64,000 nt of DNA from Clostridia bacterium (GTDB lineage: Bacteria > Bacillota > Clostridia > Lachnospirales > Lachnospiraceae): the NCBI GenBank assembly GCA_910575625.1, contig CAJTFD010000015.1, positions 37,013 through 101,012 on the forward strand. The letters run 5' to 3'. Under the pieces are notes generated by a model. The model was not told the origin of the DNA, did not search any database, and worked only from the letters and a program-made list of their open reading frames with translations. Shown piece by piece: positions 50,655 through 58,947 of the stretch; the first letter of the stretch is position 1, and every line of letters begins with the position of its first letter. Both the position numbers and the translations under genes were made by a program.

Positions 50655-51367
50655 TGTCCCTCTCCTCTGACGCCCAGCACGCGCAGCACTCTCTGGTAAT
50701 GGTTCTGGTTGAGCAGATTCCAGTCCATGAAATTATCCAGTTTCTTCGTGGTCTTGATCGTCTCGTCCACTTCCACATAGTCCACCAGGCCCTGTTTCTG
50801 TAAAAAATTTAAGATATTATGCAGAAAACCCTCTTTTGTGGTCTTGGCCCGGGAGCCTTTTTCTTCCGAGCGCAGAGCTTCGTAGACTTCCAGCATGTTC
50901 GAAAATGCGATCCCTCCCTTTTCCTCCTCTTCCTCACCATTCTCCGCTCCCTCTTTCAGACGCTGTGAGAGGACATTCTGCAGCTCACCCACACGGATGT
51001 AATCCCGCGTCTTACTGCTGCTTCCCTGTCCATCATAAAATTCTACCAAGAGTGTCAGGATGACAAACTGGGACAGGTAAAAATCTTTGTCGGTGGCCCC
51101 GGACTTACACAGGGCCGCTTTTAACTGCGCTTTGGAATAGCCCAGAAAATTGTTTTCCTCTTTCGGTATCAGGTAGACCACATTCCCGTACCGCTCGATC
51201 ATGCTGTCCGCTGCCTCCCCCTGGGATTTCACCAGGTTCTGGATCTCCTCCTGCTGGGTGTATGCCTGGTACAGCCGCGGTTCATCCTCCTCCCGCAGTT
51301 GGTGATGTTCCAGGAGATAGTAGAAGATCTCCTGGCTGGATCTGATCTCTTCCCATTCATATGCCAT
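50651..51367 (-). CDS. jetB: Wadjet JetB (DUF6063 type), KITE-like subunit
   Basis: A 238-residue mostly helical protein of the DUF6063 group, the JetB counterpart in one of the Wadjet subtypes. Visible are WEEIRSSQEIFYYLLEHHQLREED at the N-terminus, NVVYLIPKEENNFLGYSKAQLKAAL (about 62-86) and paired winged-helix-like blocks up to LDNFMDWNLLNQNHYQRVLRVLG. An acidic loop NGEEEEEKGG lies near 145. By analogy with MukE it links the kleisin JetA to the JetC heads. Ribosome site AAGGAGACAGACA precedes ATG 51367; it follows jetA by 19 bases. Confidence 0.85.
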   Translation of the reverse strand: MAYEWEEIRSSQEIFYYLLEHHQLREEDEPRLYQAYTQQEEIQNLVKSQGEAADSMIERYGNVVYLIPKEENNFLGYSKAQLKAALCKSGATDKDFYLSQFVILTLLVEFYDGQGSSSKTRDYIRVGELQNVLSQRLKEGAENGEEEEEKGGIAFSNMLEVYEALRSEEKGSRAKTTKEGFLHNILNFLQKQGLVDYVEVDETIKTTKKLDNFMDWNLLNQNHYQRVLRVLGVRGEGQ

Positions 51368-51386
51368 TGTCTGTCTCCTTATGTTT

Positions 51387-53000
51387 CTACCGCATCAGCC
51401 GGATGCGCACATTGGAACAGCGCACCACTCTTGGCTCTCCGTTTTCATCCAAAACGCCCGCAAAGACCACTGTGCCCCCATCTTCCAGACGCTCCACCTC
51501 TATCTTTTGGATCCCAGGCTCCTCCGTCCTCTGATCAAGCAGGGTCAGCAGCATATCGTTCAGCTGGAATTCCCCTGCGTTTTCCTGGATGAATTCCCGC
51601 CGTTCCTTCTGCAGCGCCTGGATATCAATCGAGCGGTTTTTGATCAGCTCCACCATGATCTCCTTGAAGATCTCCACATTTGGGATCAGCTGCTCCCGCT
51701 CCTTGTCATCCTTTGCCACCCGGCTCCCGATCTGCTCTAGGGTGATCTCCCCTCTTTTGGATGCCTGCTCCAACAGATAGCCCAGGCTCATCTGATAGCG
51801 TCTCTGTTTTTCCCGGTAACGCTGTTCCTTCTCCCACAGCCATTCTTCCTCGTCAAAGTCCAAGATCTCTTCCAGATCTTCCCCCCTACCTTTGCGGATG
51901 GGCTTTTGCAGCTGGAACGCCTTGTTCAGGTTGTAGGTCTTCTCCACCTCCCGGTTGAACAGCGGCCGCAGGAAATGGTCCAGATCTTCCAGGGCCTGAG
52001 GCTTTTCCAATATTTTATCATATAATCCGCTGCGCAGGGAAAAACGCCGGATCAGCGACAGCTGGGACAGAGCCTCCAGCTCCCTGGTATACAGGGCTTT
52101 TAAGTCAAAATGGCCGCTCAAGATCTGCTGGTGTTCATCAATGGTCCGGTTCAGATACATTTCGATCATGCGCAGATAGCCCAGATTTTCCTCGTCCTTT
52201 TCACTGAGCCGCTTTACATTGATGTTCTCCTCCTCCAGCTCCTTTGCCCGCTTGCGTACCGTCTCCCGGAACTCCTGGAATCTTTTCTTGGTATCCTCGA
52301 TCGTCTCCAGGTCTTCCACCAGGATCTCCTCGTAATCCTTTACCGAATAATCCAGGGCGTTGCGCCGGATCTTCTCCTTCGTCTCCCGGATCTTCTGCAT
52401 CTGGATGCGCATCCGGTTAAAGATGTGTTTGATCTCATCCACCGCTTTATCATAGCTCTGCTTCTCCAAATGCATCTGGAAGATCATCTCGTGGATGGTC
52501 AGTTTCATATTATTTTCGATCTCCAGGGTAGATAGGAGAAGGCCATAGCCGTCATCCGTCAGATAATAAGAAGTGCGTTTGATCTCATGATCCACATAGA
52601 TAATCCTGTTTGCAACGTAACTGATGTGCATGACCTGGTACTCTTTCTCGTCATAGTCAAATCCGTCAAAATACATCACCCGTCCCTCGTTGGAGAGGAC
52701 GTTATTCACCATAAAATCCCCCAGCTGACGGCACTCCTCATAGGACATCTCTTTCCCCAGATACTGCATGTTGACCGTGTCGATGTAAGTGCCGATATCG
52801 TCTATGGTGCAGGCTTCCTCTTTTAACGACTGCTCCATGATATAGAGCATGACCGTGAAGACCAGGTTGATCTGCTCGTCCGCTTTCGTGAAACCGTATT
52901 GTTTCCATGTGGTCTTCTGCACGCAATTTTGTATGAGCGTGGCGTACATCCCCACATTCTTCATCCTCCGGGGGAATTGTTTTAAAAAATCATACTGCAT
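51387..53000 (-). CDS. jetA: Wadjet JetA (DUF5716 family), kleisin-like subunit
   Basis: A 537-residue protein of the JetA family formerly called DUF5716. It has an N-terminal winged-helix-like region (about 1-200), a central coiled coil rich in Glu and Arg (about 195-300) and a C-terminal winged part (about 390-530) with GEPRVVRCSNVRIRLMR at the end. Its role as kleisin, bridging the two JetC heads, comes from studies of other Wadjet systems. Start ATG 53000 has GGGGGAGG 6 bases upstream and overlaps the small ORF by 19 bases, so translation is coupled. Confidence 0.88.
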   Translation of the reverse strand: MQYDFLKQFPRRMKNVGMYATLIQNCVQKTTWKQYGFTKADEQINLVFTVMLYIMEQSLKEEACTIDDIGTYIDTVNMQYLGKEMSYEECRQLGDFMVNNVLSNEGRVMYFDGFDYDEKEYQVMHISYVANRIIYVDHEIKRTSYYLTDDGYGLLLSTLEIENNMKLTIHEMIFQMHLEKQSYDKAVDEIKHIFNRMRIQMQKIRETKEKIRRNALDYSVKDYEEILVEDLETIEDTKKRFQEFRETVRKRAKELEEENINVKRLSEKDEENLGYLRMIEMYLNRTIDEHQQILSGHFDLKALYTRELEALSQLSLIRRFSLRSGLYDKILEKPQALEDLDHFLRPLFNREVEKTYNLNKAFQLQKPIRKGRGEDLEEILDFDEEEWLWEKEQRYREKQRRYQMSLGYLLEQASKRGEITLEQIGSRVAKDDKEREQLIPNVEIFKEIMVELIKNRSIDIQALQKERREFIQENAGEFQLNDMLLTLLDQRTEEPGIQKIEVERLEDGGTVVFAGVLDENGEPRVVRCSNVRIRLMR

Positions 53001-53209
53001 GGGCAGCCTCCCCCGTTATCCCGGAGCCTCTCCGATCCCAACAGCAGGACTTTTCCGCCCATGATCTCATCTGCCCCTTTCTCTACTTTATCTTCTTCCC
53101 GAAAAATATAAGCCGCTATCTTCGATACCAATTTCACCAGGTCTGCGTACAGATCCGGCATCTTCTCCACGATCGTGCGGAATGTATCGTCAATGATCGT
53201 ATTATCCAT
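52982..53209 (-). CDS. 75-residue protein inside the Wadjet operon
   Basis: MDNTIIDDTFRTIVEKMPDL..., 75 residues. The first 35 residues form a likely amphipathic helix pair (TFRTIVEKMPDLYADLVKLVSKIAAYIFREED), followed by an acidic turn and GGKVLLLGSERLRDNGGGCPC at the end. GGGGAG is 9 bases upstream, a strong site. It starts 33 bases after jetD and overlaps jetA by 19 bases, an arrangement that makes it a true operon member. It is not one of the four canonical Jet proteins. I recognise no family; a regulatory or adaptor subunit is possible. Confidence 0.68.
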   Translation of the reverse strand: MDNTIIDDTFRTIVEKMPDLYADLVKLVSKIAAYIFREEDKVEKGADEIMGGKVLLLGSERLRDNGGGCPCSMIF

Positions 53210-53242
53210 TTCATTTTTCTCCCCAAAAATATCATCCAGATC

Positions 53243-54223
53243 CTACAGATCCGAGATATTGATGATCTCCTGCGGGATATACGCACCCCTTTCCAAGATC
53301 TCCAGCATCTCTCTCCGCTCCGCCTCCCTGAAGTGAGCAAAAAACGTCCCTGAAATATTCCGGTTCTGCTGCTCCTTCGTTTCCGGGAGTTCCCGGACCC
53401 GCGCCGCCTTCTCCAGCATCTTTTCATAAGCCGGACAAAAAGGGACGATCTTCCATCTCCCCCAAAACATCTCCGCCAGGCTCTCGTAGATCCCGATCCC
53501 CTCATAGTCCAGGTCGCCAAAATAATAGATCTTATTTGCCGCCTCTTTCATATAAGGCTCCACGCAGATATCAAAATCCTGGAAAGACCGCAGGATCCTC
53601 TTGCCCCCGCCATAGATCAGCGTCCCGATCTCCACGCCCAAGATCCGTTCAGTCCCTTCCAGCATATGCCGCCGCATGCTGTAAAAAGTATCTTTATTTT
53701 CCAAGATCAGCAGATCCTGAGGGACCCGGCGGGTATGGGAATAATAGGCCAGCGGCTCCCCTGTTTCATATATATTGAGAAAGTCAAGATCCAAGCTGCA
53801 CCGCTTTAAGATCTTCTTCCCCGGCCCTTTGGTCAGGAATTTCTCCCGGTTCCAGATCTCAAAGCTCCGCTCATTGACCGACTCCCTGCTTTTGAGCGCC
53901 CCCTGCCCGTTCTGCAGATACGCGCTGAGCATCTGTACCCACGCCCGGTCCTGCTCATACATTTTTAAATGTGAAAAATAATAGTCCACGGATATGAGCG
54001 GATGCAGACCATATTTCAGCTCCTCCTCCAGGATGCTGTGATCCTCCTGCGCCTCCACGATCCAGTATTCCCGGTACAGAGCAGGTTTCTTCCCATTCGT
54101 ACCGGAAGCCTTCACAGGTTTTAACATCCCGGCTTCCAACTGCTGACGGATATGATCGTAGATCTCCTTATACGCCAGATCCGGTTTTTTTATAAAAATA
54201 TCTTCCAATGAGATCCGTTTCAC
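53243..54223 (-). CDS. jetD: Wadjet JetD, Toprim-type nuclease subunit
   Basis: A 326-residue protein of the JetD group (C-terminal DUF2220). The Toprim Asp motif is KIYYFGDLDYEGIGIYESL (about 226-244), with the D-x-D pair that holds the catalytic metal; CSLDLDFLN and LLILENKDTFYSM (about 174-186, with the Toprim Glu) come before it. JetD cuts small circular DNA that the JetABC motor has reeled in. The start is GTG at 54223 with AAGGGG 10 bases upstream. In the classical order JetD is last; here it is first, directly behind the operon promoter. Confidence 0.88.
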   Translation of the reverse strand: MKRISLEDIFIKKPDLAYKEIYDHIRQQLEAGMLKPVKASGTNGKKPALYREYWIVEAQEDHSILEEELKYGLHPLISVDYYFSHLKMYEQDRAWVQMLSAYLQNGQGALKSRESVNERSFEIWNREKFLTKGPGKKILKRCSLDLDFLNIYETGEPLAYYSHTRRVPQDLLILENKDTFYSMRRHMLEGTERILGVEIGTLIYGGGKRILRSFQDFDICVEPYMKEAANKIYYFGDLDYEGIGIYESLAEMFWGRWKIVPFCPAYEKMLEKAARVRELPETKEQQNRNISGTFFAHFREAERREMLEILERGAYIPQEIINISDL

Positions 54224-54252
54224 CTAAGCTGTCCCCTTCTTTATTTATGCAG

Positions 54253-54281
54253 ATTATAACAAAAAATAAAGAAAATGTACA
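54253..54281 (-). promoter_or_regulatory. predicted promoter of the Wadjet operon
   Basis: TGTACA (54276-54281), 17-base spacer, TATAAT (54253-54258), minus strand, about 30 bases before the jetD GTG. Confidence 0.6.
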
Positions 54282-54320
54282 GAAAAATCCGATCCATATG
54301 AGGATACCTATAAAAATGCA

Positions 54321-54364
54321 AACAGGAGGCGGATACCAGCCTGCCGGCCTATCCCCCTCCTGTT
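54321..54364 (-). terminator. terminator of the sulfate importer operon
   Basis: AACAGGAGG-GGGATA pairs with TATCC-GCCTCCTGTT (minus strand) around a GC-rich loop, followed by a T-rich stretch. It insulates cysA from the Wadjet promoter. Confidence 0.8.
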
Positions 54365-54369
54365 GATCT

Positions 54370-55107
54370 TCATCGGATCCCCATCAATACCTCAAACCTT
54401 TTCGCATCGATAAAATCCCTCACAAAATCCGTCTGCGGATGCAGGCAGATCTCCTCCGGGCTCCCGATCTGTTCCACCCGGCCCTGATTGGTCAGGATCA
54501 CCAGATCCGCCACCTCCATAGCCTCTTCCTGGTCATGGGTCACAAAAATGCTGGTGACCCCCACCCGTTCGATCATCTCCTTTAACCATGTACGCAGTTC
54601 CCGGCGCACCTTCGCGTCGATAGCCGCAAAAGGCTCATCCAGCAAGAGCAGCTGAGGATCCGGCGCCAGTGCCCGGGCAAAAGCCACACGCTGGCGCTGC
54701 CCGCCGGAGAGCTGATGGGGATACCGCTTCCCAAGATCTTTCATCGAGATCAGCTCCAGCAGCCTCTCCACCGTGGAGCGGATCTCCTCCTTGCTCCTCT
54801 TCTGCACCTTCAGTCCGAAAGCGATATTCTCCGCCACCGTCATATACCTAAACAGCGCATAATTCTGGAAAACGAACCCAATCCCCCGCTTACTCCCGGG
54901 CAGATCGTTGACCCGCGCCCCGTCGATCAGGATATCCCCCGAATCCGGCCGGTCCAATCCCGCGATCATCCGCAAGATCGTGGTCTTCCCGCTGCCGCTG
55001 GGTCCCAAGAGCGCGGCCAGATGACCCTTCTCGATCCCAAAACTCACATCCTTGGATGCCTGGAAACCGTCAAATGTCTTATTGATATGTTTCATCTCCA
55101 CATACAT
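54370..55107 (-). CDS. cysA: sulfate ABC transporter ATP-binding protein
   Basis: About 245 residues from ATG 55107 (MYVEMKHINKTF). The ABC motor has Walker A GPSGSGKTT (about 34-42), the Q-loop FQNYALF, the signature LSGGQRQRVAFARAL (about 129-143) and Walker B LLLLDEPFAAIDAKVR (about 148-163). It powers sulfate/thiosulfate uptake with CysT and CysW. It is about 100 residues shorter than usual CysA and lacks the C-terminal regulatory TOBE-type domain. AAAGGCGG lies 11 bases before the chosen start; the frame opens upstream into cysW. Last gene in the operon. Confidence 0.92.
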   Translation of the reverse strand: MYVEMKHINKTFDGFQASKDVSFGIEKGHLAALLGPSGSGKTTILRMIAGLDRPDSGDILIDGARVNDLPGSKRGIGFVFQNYALFRYMTVAENIAFGLKVQKRSKEEIRSTVERLLELISMKDLGKRYPHQLSGGQRQRVAFARALAPDPQLLLLDEPFAAIDAKVRRELRTWLKEMIERVGVTSIFVTHDQEEAMEVADLVILTNQGRVEQIGSPEEICLHPQTDFVRDFIDAKRFEVLMGIR

Positions 55108-55126
55108 ACGTTTACGATCCGCCTTT

Positions 55127-56014
55127 CTACTTCCGCTTCCATTCCACCACATTCCGCGCGATCAAGATCAGGACCGCCAAAATGACCAGTATAGACGACA
55201 CCGCAAAAGCCGCCGTCGTATTAAATTCATTATATAGGATTTCCACATGGAGGGGGAGTGTATTCGTCTTGCCCCTCAAATGGCCCGAGATCACCGACAC
55301 CGCACCAAACTCCCCCATGGCCCTGGCCGTACATAGGATCACACCGTACAAGAGAGCCCATTTGATATGGGGCAGCGTGATCCGCCTGAAGATGGTAAAT
55401 CCCCCGGCGCCCATCAAGGCCGCCGCCTCTTCCTCATCTTTTCCCTGGGCGTTGAGCACCGGGAACAATTCCCTGAACACAAACGGGAATGTGACAAATA
55501 TGGTCGCCAAGATCACCCCCGGCACCGCGAACACGATCTTGATATCATGGGCTTTCAGAAAATCCCCCATCCATCCGATATTGCCGAAGGTCAGGATAAA
55601 TACAAGCCCCGCGATGACCGGCGAGATGGAAAACGGGATGTCGATCAAAGTCGCCAAAAGCTGCCGTCCTCTAAAATAAAATTTTGACAGCAGATACGCG
55701 GCAAACACCCCAAATATGGTATTGACCGCCACCGCCGACACCGTAGCCAGCAATGTGAGCAGCAGCGCTTTTATCGTATACTCATCCAGGACAGCCTCCT
55801 GGTAAGCCGCCCATCCATCGCCCAATGCATTGGCGATCACCACCAAAAGCGGGATCACCAGCATGACAGCCAGAAACAGCACACAGACCGTGATCAGTAT
55901 ATATTTGACCACCGGACGCGAGTAATGCTTCGGGGGCTCGATCACTTTTGGGATCGCGTGCAGCCCATCCCCCACCATATCCCGGGCAAGATCCTTTTCT
56001 TTTTTATCTGCCAT
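55127..56014 (-). CDS. cysW: sulfate ABC transporter permease CysW
   Basis: A 295-residue inner-membrane permease with six helices and the coupling-loop motif EEEAAALMGAGGFTIFRRITLPHIKWALLYG (about 192-222, EAA loop). GEFGAVSVISGHLRGKTNTLPLHVE (about 236-260) is typical of the CysW/CysT family. The long polar N-terminus (1-35) is cytoplasmic. GGAGG is 5-6 bases before ATG 56014. Lies between cysT and cysA. Confidence 0.92.
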   Translation of the reverse strand: MADKKEKDLARDMVGDGLHAIPKVIEPPKHYSRPVVKYILITVCVLFLAVMLVIPLLVVIANALGDGWAAYQEAVLDEYTIKALLLTLLATVSAVAVNTIFGVFAAYLLSKFYFRGRQLLATLIDIPFSISPVIAGLVFILTFGNIGWMGDFLKAHDIKIVFAVPGVILATIFVTFPFVFRELFPVLNAQGKDEEEAAALMGAGGFTIFRRITLPHIKWALLYGVILCTARAMGEFGAVSVISGHLRGKTNTLPLHVEILYNEFNTTAAFAVSSILVILAVLILIARNVVEWKRK

Positions 56015-56027
56015 AACAATCCTCCAT

Positions 56028-56879
56028 CTACGCCTTACTGAACCGCTGCATGTAGATCTGTATGGAATTGATCAGGAACATCAAAAGGAACGAGATCAGC
56101 AGCAGTACCAATGCGATCGCGGTGGCATCCGCATATTTATACTGTTCCAGTTTCGTCATGATCAAAAGCGGCGCGATCTGGGTCTTATACGGGATATTCC
56201 CCGCGATGAACACCACGCTGCCGTACTCCCCGATCCCCCGGGCAAAAGCCAGACCGAACCCGGCCAACAGTGCCGGGAACAACTCCGGCAGGATGACCCT
56301 AAAAAACGTATACAGTTTATTCGCTCCCAGCATCAGCGCAGCCTCCTCGTACTGCCGGTCCAGTTTCTCCAGCACTGGCTGGACCGCCCGCACCACAAAC
56401 GGGATCCCCACGAACACCATGGCGATGGTGATCCCGATGCGGGTATATGCGATCTTGATCCCCACCTTGTCAAAGATGGAACCGATCCACCCCTGATCCG
56501 AATACAGGTACGTGAGCGCGATCCCCGCCACCGCCGTGGGAAGGGCAAAGGGCAGCTCGATCAGCCCATCCATCAGCCGCTTTCCCGGAAAATCATAGCG
56601 CACCAGCACCCAGGCCAGGACGATCCCGAACACCGCATTGATCAGGGCCGCAAAAAAAGCACAGGACAGACTGACCACATAGCCCGAGACCACCTGCCGG
56701 GATGTGACGACCTCCACAAACTCCCCCCAGCTGAGCTGACTGGCGCTCAGGAAGATCGAGGCCAGCGGGATCAGCACCAGACAGCCCAACATAGCCAGGG
56801 TCACCCCCATGGAAAGGCCAAATCCGGGGATCACCCGGACGCCTTTTTTATTTTTAACTTTAACGATCTGCTGTTCCAT
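56028..56879 (-). CDS. cysT: sulfate ABC transporter permease CysT
   Basis: A 283-residue membrane permease that pairs with CysW. Six membrane helices, the EAA loop QYEEAALMLGANKLYTFFRVILPELFPALLAG (about 175-206) and GIGEYGSVVFIAGNIPYKTQIAPLLI (about 217-242) show the sulfate/molybdate permease family. Six to seven positive residues at the N-terminus fit the inside-positive rule. It follows the binding protein gene by 14 bases. Confidence 0.92.
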   Translation of the reverse strand: MEQQIVKVKNKKGVRVIPGFGLSMGVTLAMLGCLVLIPLASIFLSASQLSWGEFVEVVTSRQVVSGYVVSLSCAFFAALINAVFGIVLAWVLVRYDFPGKRLMDGLIELPFALPTAVAGIALTYLYSDQGWIGSIFDKVGIKIAYTRIGITIAMVFVGIPFVVRAVQPVLEKLDRQYEEAALMLGANKLYTFFRVILPELFPALLAGFGLAFARGIGEYGSVVFIAGNIPYKTQIAPLLIMTKLEQYKYADATAIALVLLLISFLLMFLINSIQIYMQRFSKA

Positions 56880-56893
56880 AAAAATCCCCTATA

Positions 56894-57928
56894 TCATTGC
56901 GCATAGATCTCGTCAAAGATCGCACCGTCATTAAAATACGTCTCAAAAGCTTCATCCCAGCCGCCGAAATCATCGATGGTCACTAGGTTCATATCCAGAT
57001 CGAACTGATCTGAAAATTCCTGTAAGATCTCCTCTTTGGACGGACGGTAATGATTTTCCCCCGCAAGCCTCTGGGCTTCATCGCTGTAGAGATACTCCAA
57101 GTACGCTCTAGAGGCATCCTGTGTGCCATGTTCCTCGGCATTGCTGTCCACCACAGCCACAGACGGCTGCGCCAGGATACTCACGCTGGGCGTCACGATC
57201 TCATACTCGTCCGGGTACTCTTCCATGGACAGATACGCCTCATTTTCCCAGGCGATCAGTACATCCCCCTGTCCGTTTTCCACAAACGTGTTGGTGGCTC
57301 CCCGAGCCCCGGAATCCAGTACCAGAACGTTCTCATATAATTTTTTCATAAATTCCTTCGTGGCCTCTTCATCATTGCCGTCCTGCTCCTGCTGATATGC
57401 CCAGGCCGCCAGGAAATTCCAACAGGCCCCGCCGGAGGTCTTTGGATTGGGCGTGATCACCTCCACACCGTCTTTGACCAGATCGTCCCAGTCCTTGATA
57501 CCCTTCTCATTGCCTTTGCGCACCAGGAACACGATCGTGGACGTATACGGTGCGCTGTCCTGCTCAAATTCATCCAGCCATCCGCTCTCGATCAGTCCCG
57601 CCTCCTCGATCGCCGTCACATCGTGGGCCAGGGCCAGTGTCACCACATCCGCCTCATTCCCCTCGATCACCGAACGCGCCTGGGAGCCGGAACCGCCGTG
57701 GGACTGGGTCACAGTGATATCCTCGCCGCTCTCCTCTTTCCAGTGTTCCTTAAACATTTCATTATATTTTGCATAAAATTCACGGGTCGGGTCATAGGAG
57801 ACATTCAGTAATTCCGCTCCCGCGCTGTCCTCTTTATCAGAAGAGCCTCCGCCGCCGCATCCGGTAAAGAGCAGAGAAGCTGCCATGATCGTTCCTGCGG
57901 TCAATACTGCGATCCTTTTTTTCATCAT
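56894..57928 (-). CDS. sbp: sulfate-binding lipoprotein
   Basis: About 344 residues from ATG 57928, 9 bases after AGGAGG. The signal peptide MMKKRIAVLTAGTIMAASLLFTGC ends in a lipobox (LFTGC) so the mature protein is anchored by its N-terminal Cys outside the membrane. The family is shown by LLNVSYDPTREFYAKYNEMF (about 42-61), the QSHGGSGSQARSVIEG ligand loop (about 76-91) and VITPNPKTSGGACWNFLAAWAY (about 157-178). It captures sulfate or thiosulfate for CysTWA. Confidence 0.94.
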   Translation of the reverse strand: MMKKRIAVLTAGTIMAASLLFTGCGGGGSSDKEDSAGAELLNVSYDPTREFYAKYNEMFKEHWKEESGEDITVTQSHGGSGSQARSVIEGNEADVVTLALAHDVTAIEEAGLIESGWLDEFEQDSAPYTSTIVFLVRKGNEKGIKDWDDLVKDGVEVITPNPKTSGGACWNFLAAWAYQQEQDGNDEEATKEFMKKLYENVLVLDSGARGATNTFVENGQGDVLIAWENEAYLSMEEYPDEYEIVTPSVSILAQPSVAVVDSNAEEHGTQDASRAYLEYLYSDEAQRLAGENHYRPSKEEILQEFSDQFDLDMNLVTIDDFGGWDEAFETYFNDGAIFDEIYAQ

Positions 57929-58239
57929 TGAGATATACCTCCTCAGATCAAACGATTGCCTTGTTTTTCCAATTACTTTCACTCGACATTTGACATATTA
58001 ACACAGCACGCCCGGATATTCAACCATTTTTTAAGCAAACGTTTGTTGTATTTGTCATACCGATATGATCCATTGTTTCTGGACGGACGGCATTTTTTGA
58101 GCATTACACAAAGGTAGGGAAATGTCACCTAAGGAGCAGGGCTACTGTGCAGATCTACTGTATTTTGGATCATGATGATATATAATATGTACCGGCGATC
58201 CAAGATCATACAGATCACAGTTTAAAGGAGAATAGACCA
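57929..58239. other. gap between the cys operon and decayed genes
   Basis: The left part holds the cys promoter (57995-58023). The right part has a TATAAT (about 58172) that could have served the broken acetyltransferase gene at 58240. I see no riboswitch, tRNA or gene in between. Confidence 0.45.
57995..58023 (-). promoter_or_regulatory. predicted promoter of sbp-cysTWA
   Basis: TTGAAT (58018-58023), 17-base spacer, TAATAT (57995-58000), minus strand, about 65 bases before sbp. Confidence 0.55.
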
Positions 58240-58406
58240 ATGGAATATATAAGAGTGACAAAAAGACTGCTTTTGAGAATGATATCCCATTTAAAGCGAT
58301 CCACATCAAGACCAAAGAACAGGCACGCTCTGTCCCAAGCCCATGTACATCTTATGCAATGTTTTACAATGGAGGATGGTCAAAGCCAGATAGGGATAAA
58401 ACTTAA
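58240..58406 (+). pseudogene. YoaP-like GNAT acetyltransferase, collapsed copy
   Basis: A good ribosome site (AAAGGAG) and ATG give MEYIRVTK, the usual start of YoaP-type GNAT acetyltransferases (M-Y-I-x-V-T-K). The frame then breaks. From 58242 in another frame the sequence reads YKSDKKTAFENDIPFKAIHIKT and SPCTSYAMFYNGGW up to TAA at 58406, which matches the C-terminal YoaP domain (IPFKxIxIxTxEQAQ ... FYNGKF). So the first eight codons are joined to the C-terminal fifty with the whole catalytic GNAT domain missing. Non-functional. Confidence 0.65.
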
Positions 58407-58462
58407 CAGCCATGATCCCACTCTACAACCGAACGATAGGAAAGCTTCCATGTGAGAATCCT

Positions 58463-58528
58463 CTATAAAAAGGTTCTCTTTCCAAGTAATACATCAATGA
58501 TCACGTTCGTATCACACATTATCTTCAT
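58463..58528 (-). pseudogene. PIN-domain toxin fragment
   Basis: On the minus strand the ATG at 58528, ten bases after a GAGG, starts MKIMCDTNVIIDVLLGKR, the classic first strand of a PIN-domain (VapC-like) ribonuclease with its first catalytic Asp in DTNV. A stop follows after 21 codons; the neighbouring frame then reads EPFYRGFSH, close to the usual continuation REPFYxDS, so a frameshift happened there and the rest is gone. The ATGA overlap with an upstream frame is what is expected in toxin-antitoxin pairs. Confidence 0.55.
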
Positions 58529-58846
58529 AAAATCGAATCCTCGACAGGCTGGTGCATCCCATACATACGCCATCCCCTATGCTGGTCCCCCGGTTCCTGG
58601 TTTCCTGGCTCCTGATCGTCCAGTTTCTCGGTAGGCTTACTGCCAAAATGGGGACAGGTGCTCCAACCGAACTCATCGTGATCGAAAAAGACCTCTCCCT
58701 GCTCCCCCGCCCTCATCCTATGGAACTATGAACTTTTCAAAGTACATTGGCCTTTTTCCATTATAACACGATAATGTGCCATAAAACACCATAAATTGGG
58801 ATCCCATCGATTTCCACTGAAACACGAGAATAATCCATATTATATA

Positions 58847-58875
58847 TTGACAGAAAAGGACCGCACTGTTATAAT
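58847..58875 (+). promoter_or_regulatory. consensus promoter of the met importer operon
   Basis: TTGACA (58847-58852), 17-base spacer, TATAAT (58870-58875), both perfect. The 66-base AT-rich leader after it shows no S-box or T-box structure. Confidence 0.85.
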
Positions 58876-58947
58876 CCTACTAAATAGATATGAAATATAT
58901 GTAATATTTTAAATCTATAATCTCTATAATCAAGGAAGGAGCTTATC

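Larger units (their letters stand above)
58407..58946. other. decayed stretch before the met importer
   Basis: Contains the PIN fragment (58463-58528), an upstream open frame on the minus strand (58525-58716) that overlaps its start by four bases but matches nothing I know, and the met promoter (58847-58875). From about 58740 to 58840 I see nothing. Confidence 0.4.

Noticed and set aside
58525..58716. 63-codon frame overlapping the PIN fragment start, possible antitoxin
   Set aside because: The coupling is suggestive but the translation matches no antitoxin family and looks low in complexity; not annotated as a gene.
58876..58947. S-box (SAM) riboswitch or Met T-box before the met importer
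   Set aside because: The leader is about 66 AT-rich bases with no conserved stems or T-box sequence.
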